Shown piece by piece: positions 9,750-17,404 of a DNA stretch of 64,000 bases. Within the stretch, counting starts at the first letter, position 1. Each line of letters opens with the position of its first letter. Position numbers and translations under genes: made by a program. The stretch is taken from positions 348,117 through 412,116 of the forward strand of contig JAUHZO010000002.1 of the NCBI GenBank assembly GCA_030425925.1, in the 5' to 3' direction. The notes under the pieces are model-generated. The model saw only the letters and a program-made list of their open reading frames with translations. It had not been told where the DNA came from and searched no databases. Origin of the DNA: Alphaproteobacteria bacterium (GTDB lineage Bacteria > Pseudomonadota > Alphaproteobacteria > Rhodobacterales > Rhodobacteraceae).

Positions 9750-10627
9750 GTGTAATGCACCCGGCGTTCGATGTAGCGGAACTGGACGAAGGTCAGCAGG
9801 ATCACCAGCACCATGAGGATCACGGACTGGGCGGCGGCAGAGGAGTAGTTCTGCCCTTCGAACCCGTCGACATAGATCTTGTAGACCATCAGGTTGGTGG
9901 CCCGCGCGGGTCCGCCATTGGTCATGGTGTCGACGATGCCGAAGCTGTCGGTGAAGCTGTCGGTGATGTTGATCACGAGGATGAAGAAGAATGTGGGCGT
10001 CAGCAGCGGCAGCTGGATGTCGCGCATCCGGCGCAGCACGCCCGCGCCGTCCATGGCCGAGGCCTCGACCAGCGCGCGCGGGATCGACTGCAGCCCAGCT
10101 AGGAAGAAGATGAAGTTGTAGGCGATGTTCTTCCACGCGCCGGCAAAGATGATCATCGCCATGGCGTGCCAGCCGGTCAGGATCGGATCCCAGATACCGT
10201 CCCAAACCTGGTTGACGTAGTTCATGATGCCGGCATCGGGGTTGAAGATGTAGCGGAAGGCGAGGCCGATCGCGGGTGCGGCCACGGCATAGGGCCAGAT
10301 CATGCCCACGCGATACTGCCTGTAGCCGCGCAACTGGCGGTCGACGAACAGCGCAAGGATCAGCGCAAGGCCCATGCCGATGATCGTGGTGCCCGCGGCG
10401 TAGACAAAGCTGACGCGCACCGATTGCCAGTACAGGTCATCGGTCAGAAGTTCGCGGAAATGGTGCAGGCCCGCCCATTCGTTGCCGCCGCCCCAGGGCT
10501 GTTCGAAGGTCAGCGACCAGAACACCGCCTGAGAGGTCGGCCAGTAGAAGAAGACGAAGATGATCAGCAACTGCGGGGCCACCATCAGGGCGGCGATCCA
10601 GTTGTTCTTGAAATAGGCGCGACGCAT
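9746..10627 (-). CDS. ugpA: Ugp-type ABC permease, subunit A
   Basis: 293 aa from the ATG at 10627, which has an AAGGGTGG site 5 nt upstream; a GTG at 10636 overlaps that site and is less likely. Six hydrophobic segments are visible, with the EAA loop EASAMDGAGVLRRMRDIQLPLL near residue 195. The N-terminal RRAYFKNNWIAALMVAPQLLIIFVFF and FYWPTSQAV are typical of UgpA. It is second in the operon after ugpB, with a palindromic repeat in the gap. Partner genes are ugpE and ugpC. Confidence 0.88.
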   Translation of the reverse strand: MRRAYFKNNWIAALMVAPQLLIIFVFFYWPTSQAVFWSLTFEQPWGGGNEWAGLHHFRELLTDDLYWQSVRVSFVYAAGTTIIGMGLALILALFVDRQLRGYRQYRVGMIWPYAVAAPAIGLAFRYIFNPDAGIMNYVNQVWDGIWDPILTGWHAMAMIIFAGAWKNIAYNFIFFLAGLQSIPRALVEASAMDGAGVLRRMRDIQLPLLTPTFFFILVINITDSFTDSFGIVDTMTNGGPARATNLMVYKIYVDGFEGQNYSSAAAQSVILMVLVILLTFVQFRYIERRVHYT

Positions 10628-10648
10628 GTGGGCCACCCTTGCAGCGGC

Positions 10649-10703
10649 GGTGCGCTGAAGCGCACCCTACGGAAATCGAGGTAGGGTGCGCCATGGCGCA
10701 CCC
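10649..10703. repeat. Paired GTAGGG-type palindromic repeats, copy 2
   Basis: Two palindromes face each other: 10649-10670 (GGTGCGC-TGAA-GCGCACC then CTAC) and 10681-10703 (GTAGGGTGCGCC-ATGGCGCACCC). The whole unit is itself an inverted repeat with a 10-nt spacer, filling the ugpB-ugpA gap. It can form a strong hairpin at the 3' end of the ugpB message. Confidence 0.8.
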
Positions 10704-10749
10704 GTGGTCAGGACCGGCCCCGCAAGGGGCCGGCCCACGGGACAGAGCC

Positions 10750-12081
10750 TTACGGGAAGGTCTTGCCGGCATAGGTGCGCTCGAAGTTGCGCAGAACCTT
10801 GTTGGAACGCTCGACCGCGGTGTCCAGCGCGTCCTTCATCGACTTCTGACCGGCAAAGGCGGCTTCGACTTCCGAAACCCATTCCTTGCGCGCCTGGATG
10901 AAGCCACCCAGACGGATGCCGCGGGTCAGCGGGCCCACTTCGGAATAGGTCAGCGATTCGATCGCCTTTTCGCGGCCCTTGTAGGGAGCTTCGTCATAGA
11001 AGCCTTCGGCCACCAGCTGGTCGTAGCCCGACAGGGTCACCGGGATGTAGCCGGTGTTGGTCGACCAGTAGCGGGCCGATTCGGGCGTCGCGAGGAACTT
11101 CAGGTACTCGGCCGCGCCGCGATACTCGTCTTCGTCCTTGCGCGACAGAACCCACAGGGCGGCGCCGCCCACGACGGTGTTCTTGCGCTCGGTGCCTTCG
11201 TAGACCGGGATCATGGTGACGTCCCAGTTCAGGCCTTCGACGGCGGCGTTGTGCACGGTGGCGTGCGACGCGATGGAGCCGAAATAGATCGAGCAGACGT
11301 TCTGGGCGAAGGCGTCGCGCGAGTTCTGGCCGCCCTGCGAGGTCTTGATCTCGCTCAGGCCCTCGTTGTACCAGCGCAGCTGGTCTTCCATGTGCTTGAC
11401 GTGCAGCGTGGTGTTGTAGACATATTCGCTGTCCAGACCGTCGTAGCCGTTGTTGTTGGTCGCGATCGGCACGCCGTGCGCCATCGAGAACTGCTCGAGG
11501 TCAACCCAGGTCGACGGGGCGTAGCCAAAGGCGCACTTGTCGGGGTTGGCGGCCTTCAGAGCGCGCAGGGCGGTTTCGAACTCTTCCCAGGTTGCGGGAA
11601 CGGCGGCACCGGCGGCGTCGAAATCGTCGATGTTGTAGTACATCATCGGGGTCGACGAGTTGAACGGCATGGCCACCATGTCGCCGTTCGAGGCGGCATA
11701 GTAGTTGGCGATGCCGGGGAAATAGTCGTCCCAGTCGATCTCGATGTCGTAGTCCGACATCATCTGGTGCACCGGGTAGAACTCGCCCGACATCATCAGG
11801 TCGGCGGTGCCGGCATCATAGGCCTGCACGATGGTCGGGTGCTTGCCGGCGCGGAAGGCGGCGATGGTGTTCTGCACGGCGTTGGCATAGCCTTCCTGGC
11901 CGACGCAGACGATTTCATAGGTGTCCTGGCTTGCGTTGAAGCGGTCGCAGGTCGACTGCACCACTTCGCCCAGATAGCCGCCAAGGCCATACCAGTATTC
12001 GAACTTGATCTTGTCCTGGGCCTGTGCGGCACCGCCGATCACGGCGGTCAGCGCGGCCACGCTCACGATGGTCGATTTCAT
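10750..12081 (-). CDS. ugpB: Ugp-type periplasmic solute-binding protein
   Basis: 443 aa with a Sec signal peptide (MKSTIVSVAALTAVIGG then AQAQ cleavage, about residue 22). The mature part starts KIKFEYWYGLGG and contains PFNSSTPMMYYN, NNNGYDGLDSEY and GGAALWVLSRK, which line up with E. coli UgpB landmarks (QPFNSSTP, NNGFDGTD, GGASLWVM). The length is right for the family. It binds glycerol-3-phosphate or glycerophosphodiesters in the periplasm and feeds UgpAEC. GGAG lies 8 nt before the ATG. It is first in the operon, with a candidate Pho box about 130 nt upstream. A paralogue lies at 58144-59445. Confidence 0.88.
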   Translation of the reverse strand: MKSTIVSVAALTAVIGGAAQAQDKIKFEYWYGLGGYLGEVVQSTCDRFNASQDTYEIVCVGQEGYANAVQNTIAAFRAGKHPTIVQAYDAGTADLMMSGEFYPVHQMMSDYDIEIDWDDYFPGIANYYAASNGDMVAMPFNSSTPMMYYNIDDFDAAGAAVPATWEEFETALRALKAANPDKCAFGYAPSTWVDLEQFSMAHGVPIATNNNGYDGLDSEYVYNTTLHVKHMEDQLRWYNEGLSEIKTSQGGQNSRDAFAQNVCSIYFGSIASHATVHNAAVEGLNWDVTMIPVYEGTERKNTVVGGAALWVLSRKDEDEYRGAAEYLKFLATPESARYWSTNTGYIPVTLSGYDQLVAEGFYDEAPYKGREKAIESLTYSEVGPLTRGIRLGGFIQARKEWVSEVEAAFAGQKSMKDALDTAVERSNKVLRNFERTYAGKTFP

Positions 12082-12211
12082 GTCCCGGTCTCCTGCAGGA
12101 AAATCTGTGTACCCGGTCGGCACGGGCCACCGCCTAGAGCGGCAGTTTGACACTCAGGCTGAGGTTTCGCGAAGTTTCTCTCAACGATTGATGACGGCAG
12201 GAAAACAAAAG

Positions 12212-12229
12212 ATGTCGGTATCATGACGC
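12212..12229 (-). promoter_or_regulatory. Candidate Pho box upstream of the first ugp operon
   Basis: On the minus strand the site reads GCGTCAT-GATA-CCGACAT, two half-sites 11 bp apart, matching the CTGTCAT-N4-CTGTCAT PhoB box at 5 of 7 positions in each half. It lies about 130 nt before ugpB. Phosphate control is known for ugp operons in E. coli and rhizobia. The match is only moderate. Confidence 0.35.
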
Positions 12230-12262
12230 AAGAATGTGTTAACGCGGCCCGCAATCGCACAA

Positions 12263-12290
12263 GCCCGCCAGCGCCAAGGGCGCGGCGGGC
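12263..12290 (-). terminator. Hairpin after the metallophosphoesterase gene
   Basis: GCCCGCC at 12263-12269 pairs with GGCGGGC at 12284-12290, with an inner GCGCC/GGCGC stem and an AAG loop. It lies 24 nt after the phosphodiesterase stop, so the metallophosphoesterase/TIM-barrel pair and the ugp operon are probably separate transcripts. There is no clear T-run. Confidence 0.55.
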
Positions 12291-12313
12291 GTCGCGGGCG
12301 CTTTGCCCGCTTT

Positions 12314-13135
12314 TCAGGCGTTTTCGAGAACGATGTTGCCGTCGAGATAGTTGTCGAAATGCACCAGCGTCAGATCGGCATCGCCCAGTACCACGGCCAT
12401 CTGCGCCGGGCCCCAGAGCTGGTCGATCGCGGCTTCGGGATCCAGCGGCACGGTGACGTTGTAATGCCCGCCCGCCAGCGTGGTGAAGGGCAGGCCGTGC
12501 CAGATCGCCGTTGAGGTATAGTGCACATGGCCCGCGATCACCTGGCGCACGTCGCCATGACGGTTGAGCACGTCGGCCAGGGCCTTGCCGTTCTCGAGGA
12601 TGATCCGGTCGACCTTGGTCAGAAGCGGATTGGCATGGTGATGCAGCACCACGACCACCGGCCGGTCGGCGGCCTCGTCCAGGCGCTGCGCCAGCCAGTC
12701 CAGCTGGGACGGGGCAAGCTGCCCGCCATGGCTGTGCTCGGCCCCCGGTGCGGTGACGCTGTCCAGCAGGATCACGCGATAGCCCTTGGCGTCGATCACC
12801 TTGTCGATATAGCCGGTACCGGCGCGCTCGGTCTCGCCAAAGACCTTCACGTAGAGATCGCGGCTGTCATGGTTGCCGATGGTGATGTGGCAGGGCACCG
12901 TCAGCGCCGAAACCGCCGCCTTGAGCCGGTGATAGGGGGCCTCTTCGCCGCGAAAGCCCAGATCCGCCAGATCGCCGGCCAGCACCACGAAATCCGCATC
13001 CGCATGACGGGCATTGATCGCCGCGATGCCCTTCTCCAGGCGCACGAAGGTGTCGAGCCCCTTGGAGGTTTCGTCTTCGCCCACCAGGTGCAGGTCGCTG
13101 AGGACGATGAATTTCAGACGCTCCGGTGCCGTCAT
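12314..13135 (-). CDS. Calcineurin-like metallophosphoesterase (GpdQ/CpdA type)
   Basis: 273 aa with the full two-metal set: SDLHLVG (Asp, His), LAGDLAD (Asp), GNHDSR (Asn-His-Asp), HHHAN (His) and AGHVHYTS (His-x-His). This arrangement matches GpdQ glycerophosphodiesterases and class III cAMP phosphodiesterases. There is no signal peptide, so it is cytoplasmic. Its start overlaps the TIM-barrel gene stop by 4 nt. Standing just upstream of a ugp operon, it most likely cleaves imported glycerophosphodiesters to glycerol-3-phosphate and an alcohol. Cyclic-nucleotide hydrolysis cannot be excluded. Confidence 0.83.
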   Translation of the reverse strand: MTAPERLKFIVLSDLHLVGEDETSKGLDTFVRLEKGIAAINARHADADFVVLAGDLADLGFRGEEAPYHRLKAAVSALTVPCHITIGNHDSRDLYVKVFGETERAGTGYIDKVIDAKGYRVILLDSVTAPGAEHSHGGQLAPSQLDWLAQRLDEAADRPVVVVLHHHANPLLTKVDRIILENGKALADVLNRHGDVRQVIAGHVHYTSTAIWHGLPFTTLAGGHYNVTVPLDPEAAIDQLWGPAQMAVVLGDADLTLVHFDNYLDGNIVLENA

Positions 13136-13947
13136 TGCCCCAGCCCCGCGGCTTCGAGAAAGGCCATGGAAGCGGGGATGCCGCTGTGGTCGCGCAGTTC
13201 CAGGATCAGGTGCGGGCGGACCTCCAGCGCGGCGATGGCGCGGAACACGGCGTGCCAGCGGATCGTGCCTTCGCCGATGGCCCAGTGCCGGTCCGCATAG
13301 CCGTCGGCATCCTGCAGGTGGATGTGGTGCAGCATCTCGCCCGCCAGCGTCACGAAATAATCCACCGGGGCCGCCCCGGTGGACCCGTGGGCGTAATGCG
13401 CGTGGCCGGTGTCGATGGACAGGCGCACGGCGTCGCTGTCAAAGCTTTGCGCCAGGTGCAGGCGGTCCATCGGGTCGATGTCCTCGATGTTCTCGATCAC
13501 CAGCACCACGCCCATCTCTTCGGCGCGCTTGACGGCCGCCCCGATCGAGGCGTGCGTCGCGGCGACCACCCGGTCGCGGGCCTCGGCCTGGTTGTCGAGG
13601 TTGTTGTGCATCCAGGTGGTGTAGGGCGAATGGATCACCATCTGCGTGGCACCCAGCGCGGCGCAGACATCCAGCCCCTGATCCATGCGCCGCGCCACCA
13701 CGGCCTGGATGTCGGGATCGGGCGAGGCGATGGAGAAGCCGATGAACGGCCCGTGAATGCCCAGCCGCCCGGTATGGCCGTCCAGCAGCGCCCGGGCCTC
13801 GTCCACCTTGGGCTGCCAGTCGCCGTTCAGCACGTCGGCGGAAAAGAAGCTTTGCAGTTCCAGATCGCGCTGCTTGTCCAGCAGCCAGTTGCGATGCTCG
13901 GAAAGGGTTTCGACGCGCAGCGCGGCGCCGATGATCGGCAGGGTCAT
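13132..13947 (-). CDS. TIM-barrel sugar phosphate isomerase/epimerase family protein
   Basis: 271 aa from ATG 13947. It belongs to the xylose-isomerase-like/AP endonuclease 2 TIM-barrel family: metal ligands are visible in IHSPYT, VIENIEDIDPMDR (Glu), SIDTGHAHYAHG (Asp, His), HHIHLQDADG (His, Asp) and LILELRDH (Glu). Such enzymes isomerise or epimerise sugars, inositols or hydroxypyruvate. It is translationally coupled to the metallophosphoesterase gene, so it may act on the polyol or sugar released from an imported phosphodiester. The exact substrate is unknown. Confidence 0.8.
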   Translation of the reverse strand: MTLPIIGAALRVETLSEHRNWLLDKQRDLELQSFFSADVLNGDWQPKVDEARALLDGHTGRLGIHGPFIGFSIASPDPDIQAVVARRMDQGLDVCAALGATQMVIHSPYTTWMHNNLDNQAEARDRVVAATHASIGAAVKRAEEMGVVLVIENIEDIDPMDRLHLAQSFDSDAVRLSIDTGHAHYAHGSTGAAPVDYFVTLAGEMLHHIHLQDADGYADRHWAIGEGTIRWHAVFRAIAALEVRPHLILELRDHSGIPASMAFLEAAGLGQ

Positions 13948-14117
13948 GGCAGGGGTCCCGGTCTTGGTTGAACGCAGGCACGTCTGCCGCATCAGGCTGA
14001 CGCGGTCGCGACAGCGCGGTGACCATCCGGTAAAACTGTTGTATCGGATTTGTCACAAGCGCGGCGCGACGAACCTGCCCGCGCGGGGGCGGAATGGGCA
14101 AGGAAAGGAACATCACC

Positions 14118-14459
14118 ATGATCGAACGTCTGGAAACCGGACGCCGGATGTCGAAGATCGTAAAGCATAACGGGGTGGCCTATCTGTGCGGGCAGGTGGG
14201 CGCAGGCGACAGCGTGGCCGAGCAGACGCGCGACTGCCTGGGGCGGATCGAGGCGTTGCTGGCGCAGGCGGGGTCGTCGCCCGACCGCATCCTGCAGGCG
14301 GTGATCTGGCTGGCCGACATGCAGGATTTCGACGAGATGAACGCGGTCTGGGATGCCTGGGTGCCCGAGGGCCACGCCCCGGCCCGGGCCTGCGGCGAGG
14401 CGCGTCTGGCCCGGCCGGCGCTGAAGGTCGAGATCATCGTGACCGCCGCCTGCGATTGA
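14118..14459 (+). CDS. RidA/YjgF/YER057c/UK114 family protein
   Basis: 113 aa from ATG 14118, with AGGAAAGGAA 7 nt upstream; an earlier in-frame ATG at 14094 lacks a site. The RidA fold is seen as [46 protein letters not shown] and the conserved Arg in PARACGEA with VEIIVTA near the end. RidA proteins hydrolyse reactive enamine/imine intermediates (2-aminoacrylate); this short variant belongs to the Rid subgroup often called YjgH/YoaB-like. It is transcribed away from the TIM-barrel gene and is alone between two terminator-like signals. Confidence 0.8.
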   Translation: MIERLETGRRMSKIVKHNGVAYLCGQVGAGDSVAEQTRDCLGRIEALLAQAGSSPDRILQAVIWLADMQDFDEMNAVWDAWVPEGHAPARACGEARLARPALKVEIIVTAACD

Positions 14460-14473
14460 GAAAACAGGACAGC

Positions 14474-14509
14474 GTCCATCCCGCGGCTCAAGGAACACGC
14501 GGGATGGAC
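14474..14509. terminator. Hairpin terminator between convergent genes
   Basis: A perfect 12-bp stem (gtccatcccgcg at 14474-14485 with its complement at 14498-14509) and a 12-nt loop lie 15 nt after the RidA stop. No T-run follows. It could serve both the RidA gene and the converging gene at 14582. Confidence 0.6.
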
Positions 14510-14581
14510 CAAAGAGCCATCAACAGAACCGTTTGACCTGTCGCCATCGGTCGACCATCGTGGCGCACCTTCTGGGGGCGC

Positions 14582-15397
14582 TCATGCGCTGCCGCAGGCG
14601 ACCCTGGCCCGGCGGCGCGATTGGTCCATAGCAATCAGCACCGCGCTTGTGAGCCGGTCGCGTGTTGCGGGCGTCCGCAATGTGACGTCGCCTATCGCGA
14701 CGCGCTGCTTTGAAAAGTCGTCTGCCGACACATCGGCTGTAAGCAGAACGACAGGCACCAAGGGGTTTTTGATACGGAAATAGATCAGGTGATCGACCTG
14801 CACGACAATGTTCGCCCCCGTGTCCAGATCGATCATGGCAAGATCCGGCCTGCTCTGACCGGTTTTAAGCTGATGTTTCAGGCCAGAGATGTCGCTGTGC
14901 CAATCGACGACGTGCCCGAGCTCGCGAAGCATGCCGACGGTTTCGAGGTTCTGTATGTTGGCCGCCCCCGCGAAACCGATGGACAGGCTGGCCGACGATA
15001 CACGTCTGGACCTGCGCACCGAGGCGGCGGACCTGCGATGACCGGTTTGCGTCACGCGAAGCGTTGTGTCTGCGGTCTCCGCCTCCCGTTCGTCAACGAC
15101 CCTCAGCGTCGCGATCAGGACGACGCCAAAGAACGCGGTCAACTGCATCAGGACAGTGAAGCCAAGGGCGACAGGCCACGATGAGCCGGCGACAAGCACG
15201 GGAAACGCCACCAGGCCGGTTGCGGCAGAGGCCAGCACAGCTGCCATGGCCGCGCCCCGAGGCTCGGATTGGCTTTGGGATGTCGACGCCGTGCTGTCAC
15301 AAAAAGGGCCTTGCGCTGCTATTGCGTGCGCCTTGTCCGGTCGGTTTGGTGTTACGTGAGGATCGTATTCAACAATTTCCCGATCTAATTTTGCCAC
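14582..15397 (-). CDS. Membrane-anchored protein with degenerate receiver-like domain
   Basis: 271 aa with a GTG start at 15397 supported by a GAGGA site 6 nt upstream. Residues 1-48 are polar, two transmembrane helices cover about 51-71 and 75-98, then a linker leads to a cytoplasmic alpha/beta domain (about 137-258). That domain resembles a response-regulator receiver: the strand PDLAMIDLDTG puts D190 at the phospho-acceptor position and PVVLLTAD puts T220 at the switch position. However, the acidic pair of strand 1 is absent (SIGFAGAAN) and the conserved Lys is Arg (VTLRTP, R241). It probably cannot be phosphorylated normally. It is divergent from a LuxR-type response regulator at 15673. 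Function is unknown. Confidence 0.6.
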   Translation of the reverse strand: MAKLDREIVEYDPHVTPNRPDKAHAIAAQGPFCDSTASTSQSQSEPRGAAMAAVLASAATGLVAFPVLVAGSSWPVALGFTVLMQLTAFFGVVLIATLRVVDEREAETADTTLRVTQTGHRRSAASVRRSRRVSSASLSIGFAGAANIQNLETVGMLRELGHVVDWHSDISGLKHQLKTGQSRPDLAMIDLDTGANIVVQVDHLIYFRIKNPLVPVVLLTADVSADDFSKQRVAIGDVTLRTPATRDRLTSAVLIAMDQSRRRARVACGSA

Positions 15398-15566
15398 CCG
15401 TTTTCCTCACATTCCAAAGATGTATTCGGCGATCGCGACACCGCCTTTGGCAGGCCAGCAACCTTGCTGCGCCTGCGCACGCTTCCACAGAGGAAACCAT
15501 CAATGAAATCAGGTGTCTAATGGGCATGCGTATGGTGAGTTTTCGGGCGAGTGATTTTTCTTTCTT

Positions 15567-15596
15567 TTGACGGCCCGTGCTTTCTTTTGCGATACC
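15567..15596 (+). promoter_or_regulatory. Candidate promoter for the LuxR-type response regulator
   Basis: TTGACG at 15567-15572 and GATACC at 15591-15596 are 18 nt apart, in an unusually AT-rich gap (15398-15672) with repeated tttctttt tracts. The -35 match is good and the -10 is weak. The rest of the 275-bp gap shows no gene. Confidence 0.35.
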
Positions 15597-15672
15597 TTGG
15601 GTGGGTTGATTTTGATCGAGATGCGACATATCTTTTGACGTGAATGTGTGAAATGATCGTGAAATTGGTGAA

Positions 15673-16419
15673 ATGAAAATAGGCGTACCATCATCAAAGC
15701 TTGGGGGCAAGATGAAGCGGAACAGGATAGAAGACCATCTGAGACCTGTTGACACCGACAGGGTTGACGGCGCGAAGGCCGAAAAAACGCAGGGTAAGCA
15801 AGCAGTCGCCGCACGGCGCGTGCTACTGGCCGACGACCACACGTTGATCCGGCAACTGGTGTCGGAACTGCTGGAAACGTCCGGAGAATACCGGGTCACT
15901 TCTGCGGCTTCGATTCAGGAAGTGCTGGACGAACTCGACAGACAGGAGGATTTCGACATCGTCCTGCTGGACATCCGGATGCCCGGACAGACAGGTATCG
16001 ACAGTGTCAAGCAGGTGATCGACAAGGCGGGATCCGCAAAGTTCGTGTTGTTCAGTTCCGAGGTGGATCGTGGCTTCTGCATGGCGGCGGTGGCCGCAGG
16101 CGGCTACGGCCTGTTGCCAAAGTCCATGAACACCCGTGCCCTGTTGTCGGGTCTCAAGCTGATCCAGTCCGGCGAGATTTTCGTTCCCAACGAAATCATG
16201 TCATCGAAACCGGGCGTGATTCGCGGCAACAAGTTGCGCGACGTCGAGGTGAAGGTGCTTGCGCTGGCGTCCGAAGGCTTGACGAACAAGGAAATCGCCG
16301 CACGGATCGGCGAAGACGAAGGCACCGTGAAAATGCACATGAGATCGCTGACCAGCAAGCTTTCGGCGCGCAACCGTGCGCATGCGTCGGCGATTGCCAT
16401 TCGTCTTGGGTTGGTCTGA
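15673..16419 (+). CDS. LuxR/NarL-type response regulator
   Basis: 248 aa; the start could also be the ATG at 15712, as neither has a strong site. A basic 48-residue leader precedes a receiver (about 49-165) with the acidic pair in LLADDH, phospho-acceptor D100 in VLLDIRMPG, switch Ser in LFSSE and K150 in LLPK, so it should be phosphorylatable. The C-terminal GerE helix-turn-helix (about 185-245) contains EGLTNKEIAARIGEDEGTVKMHM. It is a DNA-binding regulator. No cognate kinase is adjacent; the only neighbour is the divergent pseudo-receiver. The other LuxR-type regulator at 52158 has a similar plan without the leader. Confidence 0.88.
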   Translation: MKIGVPSSKLGGKMKRNRIEDHLRPVDTDRVDGAKAEKTQGKQAVAARRVLLADDHTLIRQLVSELLETSGEYRVTSAASIQEVLDELDRQEDFDIVLLDIRMPGQTGIDSVKQVIDKAGSAKFVLFSSEVDRGFCMAAVAAGGYGLLPKSMNTRALLSGLKLIQSGEIFVPNEIMSSKPGVIRGNKLRDVEVKVLALASEGLTNKEIAARIGEDEGTVKMHMRSLTSKLSARNRAHASAIAIRLGLV

Positions 16420-16461
16420 CAGTGTCGTGACGGGCCTGCCCCGCGTTCGGCGTCGCGCCGG

Positions 16462-17394
16462 TTAAGCCCCGGCACCAGGTCCCGCCGCGCGCGCGGCGGC
16501 CACCATCGTCTCCAGCCGCTGCGCCACGTCCTGCGCGCGAGCATAGAACGCGGTCTCGGGCAGGCCGTAGCGGTCCATCGGGGTCTCGAAGGTCAACGGC
16601 GTGCGGTAGGGCGTGGCGGCGATGGCGCGGGTCACGGCAGACCAGTCGATCCGCCCGTCGAACGGCAGAAGATGGTCGTCCATCGCGCCGAAATTGTCGT
16701 GAATATGGGTCGAGATCAGCCGTTCGCCGAACTGGTCCAGCACGCTCAGCCCACCCGGCTCCACCATTTCCCAATGCCCGGTGTCGAGGTTCAGGCCGAT
16801 GAACTCCTGCGGGTAGCGCGAAAACAGCCGGTCATACAGCTTGAGCCAGCTGTCGCGCCCGGCGCAGAACAGCGTCTCGACGGCAATCGCCACCCCGCGC
16901 TCGACCGCATAGGGCATCAGCGCGTCGAACGAGGCGAAATAGGGCGCAAGAAACGCCGCCTCGCTGTCGGCATCGGCAAAGGCCGCGTCGGTGATGTCGA
17001 CATGCAGCACCACGTCCGGCGCGCCGAAGGCCTGGGCCAGGTCGATGCGGTTCTGCACCAGGTCCACCCCGCCCAGCCGCTGCCATTCATGGACCGAGCC
17101 GATATCCTTGCGCGTCTCGCGTCCCTGTTCGGGCCCGCGCCGCCAGCGCACCTCGCTGACCGGGTTGCGCCCGTTCGAGGCGTGCAGGCTGTGCACCTTC
17201 AGCCCGGCCTCGCGCACCAGCGCGGCGGTGAACTCGATCTCGGCCCGGCCCAGCATGTAGGACGACCCGGCATCGGGGTTCCAGTTGACATGCGTGAAGC
17301 CCGCGTCGCGGATGCGCTGCAGCGTCAGCCGCAGGCCTTCGTCATACCAGCGCTCGGATGTCGGCCAGTGCCAGACGGTCATGCAGGTGTCCAT
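16462..17394 (-). CDS. TIM-barrel sugar phosphate isomerase/epimerase family protein
   Basis: 310 aa from ATG 17394 (GGAG 8 nt upstream). Metal-binding blocks of the xylose-isomerase-like family are visible: VLHVDITD, IAVETLFCAGRDSW (Glu), GLNLDTGHWEM (Asp, His), ISTHIHDNFGAMDDH (His, Asp) and LTFETPMDRYG (Glu). It is the last gene of an ABC operon (binding protein, ATPase, fused permease), 10 nt after the permease stop. It likely processes the imported solute, which would then be a sugar, polyol or sugar phosphate rather than iron. Substrate unknown. Confidence 0.78.
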   Translation of the reverse strand: MDTCMTVWHWPTSERWYDEGLRLTLQRIRDAGFTHVNWNPDAGSSYMLGRAEIEFTAALVREAGLKVHSLHASNGRNPVSEVRWRRGPEQGRETRKDIGSVHEWQRLGGVDLVQNRIDLAQAFGAPDVVLHVDITDAAFADADSEAAFLAPYFASFDALMPYAVERGVAIAVETLFCAGRDSWLKLYDRLFSRYPQEFIGLNLDTGHWEMVEPGGLSVLDQFGERLISTHIHDNFGAMDDHLLPFDGRIDWSAVTRAIAATPYRTPLTFETPMDRYGLPETAFYARAQDVAQRLETMVAAARAAGPGAGA

Positions 17395-17404
17395 GGGGTG
17401 TCTC

